Positions 17,448-26,647 of a stretch of DNA of 64,000 nucleotides are shown piece after piece. Position 1 is the first letter of the stretch; each line of letters begins with the position of its first letter. The translations under genes and the position numbers were made by a program. A model generated the notes under the pieces. It was not told the DNA's origin and did not search any database. It was given only the letters and a program-made list of their open reading frames with translations. Source of the stretch: Pseudonocardia sp. EC080619-01 (lineage in GTDB: Bacteria; Actinomycetota; Actinomycetes; Mycobacteriales; Pseudonocardiaceae). The stretch spans positions 2,898,501 to 2,962,500 of the forward strand of contig NZ_CP012184.1 of assembly GCF_001420995.1 (NCBI RefSeq), written 5' to 3'.

Positions 17448-18444
17448 CGGGGTCGTTCCGGCCGGCGGCGGGCAGCCGCACGTGCGCGGTCGCGCCGGGC
17501 AGCCGGCCGCGCACGTAGCCCGCGGCGGTCACGCCGAAGCAGGCGACGATCGCGGCCGCCGAGGCGGGGTTGCGGTCACGTGCCTCGCGGACCACGCCCT
17601 TGGGCAGCACCTTCATGGTGTAGCTGCTCTCGGTGGACAGCGAGTCACCGGTGCCGACGACCTTGGAGACGGCCGCCTTCGAGATGCCCTCGGCCCAGCC
17701 GCGGCGCAGCAGGTACTTCCAGGAGACCCGGTCGTCGGACACGCGGTGGTCGACCGCGGCCCTCGGCTCGAACAGGATCCGGGGGTTCCGGCCGTCGGCG
17801 GTGTAGGCCTGCCGGGCCCGGATGCAGAGCTCGGTCTCCTCGCAGCCCAGCGGGTTCTTCCCGATCCGGCCCATGTCCTCGGCGAAGCCGCCGACCCGCT
17901 TGAACACCTCGGAGCGCAGCGACATGTTGCAGCCCATGAGGTTGCGCATCTCGGCGCGCTCGGTGGGCTGGCCGGTGTAGGTGCAGCCGACGACCCAGTC
18001 CAGCTCGCCGGTCGCGTCGCGGTCGCCCGGCGTGGCGCCGGGGAGCGTGCGCGGACGCCCGTCGGGCCACTTCGGGTGCGCGATCCCGCCGACCCCGACG
18101 ACGTCCGGGTCGGCGTAGGGCGCGAGCAGCGCGGCCAGCCAGCCCGGGCGGGCCGACGCGTCGTCGTCGAGGAAGACGACGACCTCGCCGGAGGCCAGTT
18201 CGACCGCGGTGTTCCGCGCGCCGGACAGGCCCTGGGTGCGTTCGTTCGCCACGACGACGACGCCGCGCGGCCCGAACTCCTGCTCGGCGCGCTCGAGCAG
18301 CCGGTCGTTGTGGTCGACAACCACGATCGTCTCGACCGGCCGGACCTCCTGGGCCTCGACCGACTCGACGGCGGCCTTGATGTCGAACCAGCGCTTCTCG
18401 GTGTAGACGCAGACGACGACACTGGCGGTCGGCAGGGCGCTCAC
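17440..18444 (-). CDS. Family 2 glycosyltransferase
   Basis: GT-A fold transferase of 334 aa. It begins MSALPTASVVVCVYTEKRW and shows IVVVDHNDRLLERA, NERTQGLSGARNTAVELASGEVVVFLDDDA (DxD motif DDD) and ETELCIRAR near residue 215 as the acceptor-side motif. No transmembrane segment is obvious apart from a weakly hydrophobic stretch near residue 302. GTG 18444 is preferred, with GAGGAG upstream; GTG 18477 is possible. Actinobacterial homologues build surface glycans, but the acceptor is unknown. Its end overlaps trmB. Confidence 0.8.
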   Translation of the reverse strand: MSALPTASVVVCVYTEKRWFDIKAAVESVEAQEVRPVETIVVVDHNDRLLERAEQEFGPRGVVVVANERTQGLSGARNTAVELASGEVVVFLDDDASARPGWLAALLAPYADPDVVGVGGIAHPKWPDGRPRTLPGATPGDRDATGELDWVVGCTYTGQPTERAEMRNLMGCNMSLRSEVFKRVGGFAEDMGRIGKNPLGCEETELCIRARQAYTADGRNPRILFEPRAAVDHRVSDDRVSWKYLLRRGWAEGISKAAVSKVVGTGDSLSTESSYTMKVLPKGVVREARDRNPASAAAIVACFGVTAAGYVRGRLPGATAHVRLPAAGRNDPGA

Positions 18445-18521
18445 GGCGTTCTCGCTCCTCGGGTCGGCGCACACCACGGTCGCGGGTCGCGCGACCGGTG
18501 GGTGGGTGTCGTCGAGCAGCG

Positions 18522-19484
18522 TCAGCGGGCGTAGCCCGAGGACTTGCGGCGCTGCTCCATGCGACGGTGCTCGGCCATCAGGGTACGCAGCACCCGGGTG
18601 CCGTCGGCGAAGGTCCGCAGGTTGGTCTCGCCGAACATGCGCTCACGCTCGACGGACGGCACCTCGGTGATCTTCAGCTCGGCCGCGGCGACCCGGCAGT
18701 TCAGGACGGTCTCGATCTCGAAGCCGTCGCCCCAGAGCATCGAGCCGTCCTCCGGCTGCGGGGCGGCCGGGTCCGGCAGCTCCAGCTGCGGGATCAGGTC
18801 GGCCCAGAAGGCGTTGTAGCCGTAGCAGAGGTCGGAGTAGCGGGTGCCGAACAGCCGGTTCGCGACGGTGTTCAGCCCGGCGTTGCCGGACTTGCGCAGC
18901 AGCGTGATGTCGTCCGAGCCGCCGCCCTTGCAGAACCGGCTGCCCTTGGCGAAGTCGGCGCCGTTCACCAGCGCGTCGACGAAGGCCGGGATCTCGTTCG
19001 GGTCGGCCGAGCCGTCGGCGTCGAACATGACGATGACGTCACCGGTCGCGGCGGTGAATCCGCAGGCCATCGCGTTGCCCTTGCCCTTGCGGGTCTGGGT
19101 GATCACGCGGGACCAGGGCAGCGTGCGCCGGGCGACGGCGACCGTGTTGTCGGTCGAGTTGCCGTCGACCACGATGACCTCGTGCACGGCCGGGCGCACC
19201 GCGGCGATGGCCGGCAGCACGATCTCCAGGTTCCGCGCCTCGTTGCGGGTCGGCACGATCACCGAGACGGCCGGGTTCGCGCTGCGGCGCGGGGCCGGAC
19301 GGGGCCGCGGGCGCCGGAAGCCCTCGGGGCCCTCCGGCTGCGGGGGCCGGGAACCGCCGTGGGGCCGGGCAGGGGTCGCCGGGAGGGGCGTCTGTCCCAC
19401 TCCGGTGCCGGTCTGGTGCCCCGGGCGCGCGGGCGCGCTCGACTCGGGCGTGACGGCCGGGCGGGCGGGCGTAACGGCGCTCAC
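18522..19484 (-). CDS. Family 2 glycosyltransferase, polyprenyl-phosphate-sugar synthase-like
   Basis: A 320-aa protein. The first 65 residues are Pro/Arg-rich and disordered, then a GT-A domain begins NPAVSVIVPTRNEARNLEIVLPAI. Motifs are VIVVDGNSTDNTVAVARR, KGKGNAMACGF and VIVMFDADGSADPNEIPAFVDAL (DxD). This resembles dolichyl/polyprenyl-phosphate mannose or glucose synthases, without C-terminal membrane helices. GTG 19484 is preceded by GGAGGA. It lies 77 bp upstream of the other GT2, same strand, and the pair may build one glycan. Confidence 0.82.
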   Translation of the reverse strand: MSAVTPARPAVTPESSAPARPGHQTGTGVGQTPLPATPARPHGGSRPPQPEGPEGFRRPRPRPAPRRSANPAVSVIVPTRNEARNLEIVLPAIAAVRPAVHEVIVVDGNSTDNTVAVARRTLPWSRVITQTRKGKGNAMACGFTAATGDVIVMFDADGSADPNEIPAFVDALVNGADFAKGSRFCKGGGSDDITLLRKSGNAGLNTVANRLFGTRYSDLCYGYNAFWADLIPQLELPDPAAPQPEDGSMLWGDGFEIETVLNCRVAAAELKITEVPSVERERMFGETNLRTFADGTRVLRTLMAEHRRMEQRRKSSGYAR

Positions 19485-19506
19485 ACTTCCTCCATACAGG
19501 TCCGCT

Positions 19507-19704
19507 CTACTCGTCCAACGACGAAGTCACGGTCTGGTTGCGGTTCTCGTGTCGGGCGGCTTCCTCGGCCCCGACTGTGCAGACGTGCGGGCCACCGAAG
19601 GGGTTGCCCCGGTAGGTTGATCCGTCCGCATCCAGCGCGCGGTTCAGCGTGGTCCATGTCCCGGTCCGCCGGACCGGCGGGGGTGGTTGCGCAGTCCTAC
19701 GCAT
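19507..19704 (-). CDS. Possible small protein upstream of GT2
   Basis: A 65-residue frame starting MRRTAQPPPP and ending NRNQTVTSSLDE, with a GGCGGGGG just before ATG 19704. The third-position GC content (about 83 percent in the C-terminal 48 codons) is below that of sure genes here. It would lie directly ahead of the GT2 gene on the same strand. I do not recognise it, and it may be non-coding leader. Confidence 0.25.
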   Translation of the reverse strand: MRRTAQPPPPVRRTGTWTTLNRALDADGSTYRGNPFGGPHVCTVGAEEAARHENRNQTVTSSLDE

Positions 19705-19737
19705 CCCCCGCCGCACGGGACGCACCACCCTGTCCAC

Positions 19738-20523
19738 ATGTCGCCGAACCGCCGTCCCGCCCTCCTCGCGGCCGAGCTCCGCCCGGTGCTCGCACTGGCC
19801 AGGATGGACTGTGTCGCAGCACTGTCGTCGCAGGTCGACGGTCTGGTGGAGCGCGCGGCCCGGCAGCCGCGCCGGGCCGTGGACCCGGCCTGGTGGGCGG
19901 CGGAGCTCGGCGGGCCGGCGCGGGCGTTCGACGACGCCTGGGCCCGCGCCGCGGGCCCCGCGTCCCGCCGCGCCGCAGCCGCGGGGGCGTTGCGGCATCG
20001 GAGGTTGGAAGTGACACGGATCACTCACGGTGCGTCACGACCGGCCGCGCCGCCGCTGATCTCCGCGGCCACCGGGGCGCTGCCGCGCCCCCGGCGTCGG
20101 TCGTCCCCCGCGCGGCCGGCGCGGCGCGGCGCGCCGGGTGCCGGCCTGTCGGGTGCGGTGCTCTCCGGGACGGTGCTGTCGGGATCCGCGGTCTCCGGCC
20201 TGGCCGGCGCCGGCCGCGCGCTGCCCGCGGCCTGGCCGGGAGCGCTGCTCGTGCTGTCCGGGGTGCTGCTGCTGGCGGGGGCGGGTGCCGGCCTGCGGGT
20301 GCGGGCGGTCCGGGAGACGCGGGCCCGCGAGGTCGCGGCGCGGGTGCGGACGGCGGTGCTCGCCGCGGCGGAACGGGAGCTCGTGCGCCGCTCACTGGAC
20401 GTCGAGCGCGCGGCGGGGGCGCCGGCACGGCCGGCCGCCGGGGTGCGGGCGGCGCTGCGCGGTGTCGTGACCGGCGCCGGGCGCGGCACGGGGTCGGCAG
20501 GCGGGGCCGGTCGTGCGGCCTGA
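19738..20523 (+). CDS. Hypothetical membrane protein
   Basis: A 261-aa Ala/Arg/Gly-rich protein beginning MSPNRRPALLAAELRPVLALARMD. One or two hydrophobic stretches lie near residues 138-180 (AVLSGTVLSGSAVSGLAGAG; GALLVLSGVLLLAGAGAG), followed by an Arg-rich helical tail. I recognise no family. Its coding reality is supported by the 11-nt overlap with the next gene, whose calcium-loop motifs are convincing. The start has no clear ribosome-binding site. Confidence 0.5.
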   Translation: MSPNRRPALLAAELRPVLALARMDCVAALSSQVDGLVERAARQPRRAVDPAWWAAELGGPARAFDDAWARAAGPASRRAAAAGALRHRRLEVTRITHGASRPAAPPLISAATGALPRPRRRSSPARPARRGAPGAGLSGAVLSGTVLSGSAVSGLAGAGRALPAAWPGALLVLSGVLLLAGAGAGLRVRAVRETRAREVAARVRTAVLAAAERELVRRSLDVERAAGAPARPAAGVRAALRGVVTGAGRGTGSAGGAGRAA

Positions 20524-20866
20524 CGGGCGCGCCGCGGCCCGGCACACGAGCGGTCCGGTGCCGGCCGTGCGGTGGCCCTGGGGGACGACGGCCGCCGCGG
20601 CGGCGGCCGGGGCGGCCCCCTGGTGGCTCGCGGTGCCGGTGCCGAGGGGTTCCGGGAACCTCCCGGCCGGGGGCCCGCGGGTTCCGGTGAGCGGCCCGGC
20701 CGCCCGCGACACCGACGGCGACGGTGCGCCGGACGCGCTCGTCGTCGACGTCCCGGGTGGTACGTCGATCTGGTCGGACCTCGACGGCGACGGCCTCGCC
20801 GACCACGTCCGGCACGTCGGACCGTTCGACGACCTGGTCGCCCGCACCCTGGAGGCGGGGAGGTAG
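20513..20866 (+). CDS. Small protein with two Ca-binding-type DxDGDG loops
   Basis: A 117-aa protein. After a short hydrophobic stretch (TTAAAAAAGAAPWWLAVPVP, residues 25-44, perhaps a signal or membrane anchor) it has two loops, DTDGDGAPDALVVDV and SDLDGDGLADHV, which look like EF-hand or dockerin calcium loops. This resembles the short actinobacterial DUF6802-type proteins. GTG 20513 overlaps the upstream gene by 11 nt, implying coupling. Calcium binding and export are inferred, not shown. Confidence 0.6.
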   Translation: MRPDGRAAARHTSGPVPAVRWPWGTTAAAAAAGAAPWWLAVPVPRGSGNLPAGGPRVPVSGPAARDTDGDGAPDALVVDVPGGTSIWSDLDGDGLADHVRHVGPFDDLVARTLEAGR

Positions 20867-20876
20867 GAGCCGGGGC

Positions 20877-21332
20877 TCAGTCCTCCGGCTGCTCCGACGG
20901 CGACCGCGGCTCGGGCTCCGCCGCACCGCCGCGCCGGAACCGGCCCGCTCCGCGCCGCTGCTCGGCGATCTTCTGGTCGATGTCCGCGGACATCTTCATC
21001 TGCCGGCGACGCTCCCGGATCCGCAGCAGCACCAGCATGCAGATGCCGTAGGCGATCCCGACGAGCAGCAGCACCACGCCGATCTTGAAGACGATCGTCT
21101 GCGCCGGGCCCGCGTCCTGGGGGAAGTCCGCGATCGAGATCATCGCGAGCACACCCAGGGTGAGCAGGTGGAACAGCACGACGAGCAGACGGTTGATCGA
21201 GTCGGCGGTCTCCTTGCTCTGGAAGACGTCCTCGAGGAACGGCTTCCCGGAGCGGAGCAGGATCTGGCCGACACCGACCGTGATCAGCACGCCGATGACG
21301 ACCAGCGTCAGGTAGCCGCCGGTTCCCTCCAC
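20877..21332 (-). CDS. Hypothetical membrane protein, three or more helices
   Basis: A 151-aa protein with hydrophobic segments near residues 8-25, 47-68 and 81-103, followed by a basic, then acidic C-terminal tail (RRQMKMSADIDQKIAEQRR to PSEQPED). I recognise no family function. GTG 21332 has GGGGAGGGG upstream, and TAGGCT at 21366-21371 on the minus strand is a possible -10. It is convergent with the Ca-loop protein and ends 10 bp from it. Confidence 0.65.
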   Translation of the reverse strand: MEGTGGYLTLVVIGVLITVGVGQILLRSGKPFLEDVFQSKETADSINRLLVVLFHLLTLGVLAMISIADFPQDAGPAQTIVFKIGVVLLLVGIAYGICMLVLLRIRERRRQMKMSADIDQKIAEQRRGAGRFRRGGAAEPEPRSPSEQPED

Positions 21333-21420
21333 AGTGGGCCCCTCCCCGTGTCCGACCAGGGTGCGAGCCTACCCTGAGCGACCGCTCCGACGCGCTCCGC
21401 GCGTCCGGGGTTCATCCGGT

Positions 21421-21984
21421 TCAGGGGCGTGCGGCGAGCAGCGCCCTGAGGGTGTCGAGCAGCTCCTCCGGGGAGACGCCGCCGGTCAGCGGTGCGCCGG
21501 TGAGCGTGCGGAGGTAGAGGCCGTCGCCGACGAGCTGGACCAGCCACGCGAGGACCGGGTCGGTGATCTCCTCGCGGAGCGCGGCGAGGCCGTCGGCGTC
21601 GACGGCGGCCAGGGCCTCCCGGGCGAGCTCGCCGGAGGTGGTGCCGTCGGCGATCCGCAGCGTCGCGAGGTAGGTGCGGGTCAGGCCGGCCGGCGAGCCG
21701 CCGCCGGGCACCGAGGTGCGGAGGTAGTAGGCCACCGCGCCCTCGTCGTCGCCGCGCATGAACTCGGCGTCGGTGGCGCTGCGCTGCCGCAGCCGGTCCA
21801 GCAGGCCGGAGGCCAGCGACTCCTTCGAGTTGAAGTGGTAGAGCAGCCCGCCCTTGGAGACCTCGGCGGACGCGGCGACGGCGTCCAGCGTGGCCCCGCC
21901 GGGCCCCTGCTCGATCAGGAGGGTCTCGTACGCGTCGAGCACGCGGTCGCGGGCCGGTCCTGCTGCGTTCCGCCGCTCCGCCAT
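21421..21984 (-). CDS. TetR-family repressor, divergent from MFS efflux gene
   Basis: A 187-aa repressor. The helix-turn-helix spans ATLDAVAASAEVSKGGLLYHFNSKESL (residues about 31-57). The C-terminal ligand domain includes LVQLVGDGLYLRTLTG, as in regulators of multidrug pumps. ATG 21984 has TAGGGT 6 nt upstream, so the mRNA is probably leaderless. It is divergent from an MFS pump across a spacer with two palindromic operators, so it very likely represses itself and the pump until a drug binds. Confidence 0.88.
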   Translation of the reverse strand: MAERRNAAGPARDRVLDAYETLLIEQGPGGATLDAVAASAEVSKGGLLYHFNSKESLASGLLDRLRQRSATDAEFMRGDDEGAVAYYLRTSVPGGGSPAGLTRTYLATLRIADGTTSGELAREALAAVDADGLAALREEITDPVLAWLVQLVGDGLYLRTLTGAPLTGGVSPEELLDTLRALLAARP

Positions 21985-22033
21985 GCGCGCACCCTACCGG
22001 CGGTGCCCCGCCTCACAGCCCCGGCCGCAGCGC

Positions 22034-22087
22034 TGGACTGTACCGTCCGGACGGTATATGACCGTACCGTCTGGACGGTACAGTCCA
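22034..22087. promoter_or_regulatory. Paired TetR operators between repressor and MFS pump
   Basis: TACCGTCCGGACGGTA (22041-22056) is a perfect 16-bp palindrome. TACCGTCTGGACGGTA (22065-22080) repeats it with 7-bp arms intact, 24 bp apart centre to centre. The pair is framed by GGACTG and CAGTCC, so the whole block is one large inverted repeat. Confidence 0.78.
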
Positions 22088-22118
22088 GCAGGTCTGCGAA
22101 GTGACGAGGAGACGAGAG

Positions 22119-23714
22119 ATGTCACGGCCCGAGCTCACCGACCGGGCGGCACCGACGGCCCGGCCCGGTCCGCGTGCCTGGCTCGCGCTGGCGGTGCTGG
22201 CGATCCCGACCCTGCTGGTCTCGATCGACAACACGGTCCTCGGCGTGGCGCTGCCCGAGCTCACCGCGGCGCTGCGCCCGGACGCCACGACCCTGCTCTG
22301 GGTCGTCGACGTCTATCCGCTGGTGCTGGCCGGGCTGCTCGTCACGATGGGGACGCTCGGCGACCGCATCGGCCGCCGCCGGCTCCTCATGATCGGTGTC
22401 GGCGGGTTCGGCGCGGTCTCCCTCGCGGCCGCCTTCGCGACGTCGGCGGAGCAGCTCGTCGCCGCCCGTGCGCTGCTCGGTGTCTTCGGCGCGATGCTGA
22501 TGCCCGCCACGCTCGCCCTGCTCCGGACCGTCTTCGTCGACCGCGTCCACCGGCGGCTGGCGCTCGCGATCTGGGCGACCGGGTTCGCCGCGGGGGCGGC
22601 GCTCGGCCCGATCGCCGGGGGCCTGCTGCTCGAGCACTTCTGGTGGGGCTCGATCTTCGTGATGAGCGTGCCGCCGATGGCCGTGCTCCTGGTGGTCGCG
22701 CCGCTGCTCCTGCCGGAGTCGCGTGCGGAGGCACCGGGCAGGCCGGACCCGGTCGGCGTGCTGCTGTCGCTGCTGGCGATGGGGCCGCTCGTACTGGCGA
22801 TCAAGCTCGTCGGCTCCGGCGGGCTCACGCCTGCGGCCGGCCTCGCCGTGCTGGTGGGTGCCGGATCGGCGGTCGCGTTCGTGCTGCACTCCCGGCGCCG
22901 GGTCCGCAACGGACTGGACCCGCTGATCGACCTGGAGCTGTTCGCCCGGCCGGTGCTGCGCTACAGCGCGCTGGCCAACGCGACGACGATGTTCGGCCTG
23001 ACCGGGCTATTGTTCTTCTCCGCGCAGTACCTGCAGCTGGTCCTCGGCGCCTCGCCGCTGCAGGCCGGGCTGCTCCTGCTCCCGGGCTTCCTGGTCACGA
23101 CCCTGGCCGGGTTGCTCGCGGCCCGCCTCGCCCGGCGGTACCCGCTGCACGGGCTCGTCACGACCGGGCTGGCCCTGGTGCTCGCCGGCTTCGTCGCCTG
23201 CCTGTTCCTGCGGGCCGACTCCGCCGTCGCGCTCCTGATGTCGGCGGCGGTGCTGATCGGTGCGGGCATCGGGCTCTCCGAGACCGTCACCAACGACGCC
23301 ATCCTCGCCGCGGCGCCGCCGGAGAAGGCGGGTGCCGCGTCGGCGGTGTCGGAGACGGCCTACGAGATCGGTGCGGTGCTCGGTACGGCCCTGGTCGGGG
23401 GCGTGCTGTCGGCGGTCTACCGGGCGGGCGTCGTGCTGCCCGACGGCGCACCGGCGGCGGCCGGGGAGACCCTGGGGGCCGCCGTCGGTGCCGCGGCGGA
23501 CCTGCCGGCCGGGGTCGCCGACGCGCTCACGGCGTCGGCGCAGGAGGCCTTCGTCGCCGGGGCCGACGTCGCGGCCGGGGTGGCCGCCGTCGTCGTGGCG
23601 GTGGTGCTGGTGACGGCCGGGCTCGGGCTGCGCCGGGCGCACCGGACGGTGCTGGCAGCGGGTGCGACCGGTCTGGACGGGGACGCGGCACGGCGCTCCG
23701 GGGCCCACCGCTGA
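22119..23714 (+). CDS. MFS transporter, DHA2 (14-TM) drug:H+ antiporter family
   Basis: A 531-aa inner-membrane antiporter of the QacA/LfrA/EmrB type. The first helix carries IPTLLVSIDNTVLGVALPEL (motif D1). Loop 2-3 has GTLGDRIGRRRLL (motif A), and motif C-like glycines follow (ATGFAAGAALGPIAGG). About 14 hydrophobic segments are visible, with a large loop between TM13 and TM14 near residue 440. ATG 22119 is chosen since GAGGAGA lies upstream. Regulation by the divergent TetR is strongly indicated by the paired operators. Substrates are probably cationic drugs or biocides, by family. Confidence 0.9.
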   Translation: MSRPELTDRAAPTARPGPRAWLALAVLAIPTLLVSIDNTVLGVALPELTAALRPDATTLLWVVDVYPLVLAGLLVTMGTLGDRIGRRRLLMIGVGGFGAVSLAAAFATSAEQLVAARALLGVFGAMLMPATLALLRTVFVDRVHRRLALAIWATGFAAGAALGPIAGGLLLEHFWWGSIFVMSVPPMAVLLVVAPLLLPESRAEAPGRPDPVGVLLSLLAMGPLVLAIKLVGSGGLTPAAGLAVLVGAGSAVAFVLHSRRRVRNGLDPLIDLELFARPVLRYSALANATTMFGLTGLLFFSAQYLQLVLGASPLQAGLLLLPGFLVTTLAGLLAARLARRYPLHGLVTTGLALVLAGFVACLFLRADSAVALLMSAAVLIGAGIGLSETVTNDAILAAAPPEKAGAASAVSETAYEIGAVLGTALVGGVLSAVYRAGVVLPDGAPAAAGETLGAAVGAAADLPAGVADALTASAQEAFVAGADVAAGVAAVVVAVVLVTAGLGLRRAHRTVLAAGATGLDGDAARRSGAHR

Positions 23715-23910
23715 TCGCACGCGGTGAGCGAGCGGCAACCAGCTGTGACGATGCCGGGTGACCGTCCGGCGGCCCGGACGGGTGGTTCCGGCGACGCGCC
23801 GCCCGTCCGGTAGCCCGATCGGGGCTCACACGTGCCCCCGGCTGGTTCACTACGGCCGACCGCGGCGGCCGCGTCGTGCCGCCGGAGCCGACGTCATCCG
23901 GGAGCGATCC

Positions 23911-24258
23911 GTGCCGTACGAGGTGGTCAGCGCCTACACCCTGGTCCTGGGGGAGGCGGCGGTGGACGGCACCGCCGACGGCCGGCCCGAGGTGTCCGTG
24001 CACTCCACCGCCACCGACGCCTGGCGCGCGCTCGACACCGGCGTCCGGGAGCGGTGCGGCATGCGGCCGCGGCCGCGTCGCAGCATCGACCCGGACGCCG
24101 TCGTCCGGCTCGCGGACGCCTGGCGCGCGGCCGACCCGGACGCCCGCTACTGGCAGGTCACCGCGCACCGGCTCCCGATCATGCTGCCGGAGCTCGCCCG
24201 GCCGACCGCGGTGCCGGCCGTCCCCGCCCGCACCCCCTTACGCACTGCGAATGCCTAA
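23911..24258 (+). CDS. Hypothetical protein
   Basis: A 115-aa soluble protein that I do not recognise. It begins MPYEVVSAYTLVLGEAAVDGTADG and continues SVHSTATDAWRALDTGVRERCGMRPRPRRSIDPDAVVRLADAWRAADPDARYW, a mix of strands and a helix. Third-position GC is high and typical of real genes here. GTG 23911 is chosen because GGGAG lies 9-12 nt upstream and the frame before it lacks coding character. It stands alone between the MFS gene and pckG. Confidence 0.6.
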   Translation: MPYEVVSAYTLVLGEAAVDGTADGRPEVSVHSTATDAWRALDTGVRERCGMRPRPRRSIDPDAVVRLADAWRAADPDARYWQVTAHRLPIMLPELARPTAVPAVPARTPLRTANA

Positions 24259-24620
24259 GTCGGAACAAGGAATGCGTTGAATCGCAGGGTTCCGATCGAC
24301 GAGTGTCTTTCCCTGACGCGAGTCCGCGCATTTCCGCCGTATCGTCGCGCGGCGTCGGCGAATACGTCACCCGCGCCGGGTTGCGTTCGTGTGACAACCC
24401 CGTCACCAGGGACGACGACGGCGTACGCGATTCTGTTCTGGATCGATCTACATGATCGGTGCTGTGCCTGACCTCTCAAAGAGGCCCATGGGTGCGTCCC
24501 GATTCCGCGGGTAGCCTCGCCGTACACCTTTTCCCGTCAGGGCCCGTACCGACTCCGGTAGCGGGCTCGCAGTAGTTCCCCCGGAGGACGGGCCGGGGCC
24601 GGCGAGGAGAACAGGACGAC
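24259..24620. other. Regulatory spacer upstream of pckG
   Basis: About 360 bp of lower GC content with no credible gene. It holds an inverted repeat GTGAC(N6)GTCAC at 24391-24406 and A/T-rich patches (24420-24480) that suit a promoter for pckG. GGAGGAC at 24592-24598 lies too far from the start to serve translation; GGAGAACAGGACGAC just before ATG 24621 is the likely ribosome-binding site. Confidence 0.5.
24391..24406. promoter_or_regulatory. Inverted repeat upstream of pckG
   Basis: GTGAC-AACCCC-GTCAC is a perfect 5-bp inverted repeat with a 6-nt spacer, 215 bp before pckG. It resembles a CRP/GlxR half-site arrangement, but the spacing of TGTGA to TCAC is 8, not 6, so the assignment to that family is doubtful. 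Confidence 0.3.
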
Positions 24621-26447
<1,827 letters not shown>

Positions 26448-26460
26448 CCGGGAGCCCACC

Positions 26461-26495
26461 GGAGCCCCCGGCGGCCACTGGCCGCCGGGGGCTCC
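26461..26495 (+). terminator. Strong hairpin terminator after pckG
   Basis: A 15-bp perfect stem (GGAGCCCCCGGCGGC with its complement) closes a 5-nt loop, 13 bp after the pckG stop. No U-tract follows, which is usual in high-GC actinobacteria. Confidence 0.75.
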
Positions 26496-26543
26496 CGTGT
26501 GTCCGCACCCTCCGCGGGCGGTCCTCCGCGGCGACTCCATAAC

Positions 26544-26579
26544 GTCACACCGCGCAACGGTGACAGCCGTGATTGCGCG
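26544..26579. promoter_or_regulatory. Nested inverted repeats upstream of cstA
   Basis: GTCAC(N11)GTGAC (26544-26564) overlaps CGCGCAA(N15)TTGCGCG (26551-26579), about 70-105 bp before the cstA ATG. They could bind a carbon-source regulator. Confidence 0.35.
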
Positions 26580-26647
26580 ACGTAACGTCCCCGACCGGGC
26601 CGGCGCCGGCGGGGCACCGGTCGCGCACGGTGCACGGAGGGGGCGTC

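Noticed and set aside
24390..24407. CRP/GlxR binding site
   Set aside because: TGTGA and TCAC are separated by 8 nt, not 6, so it does not fit that consensus.
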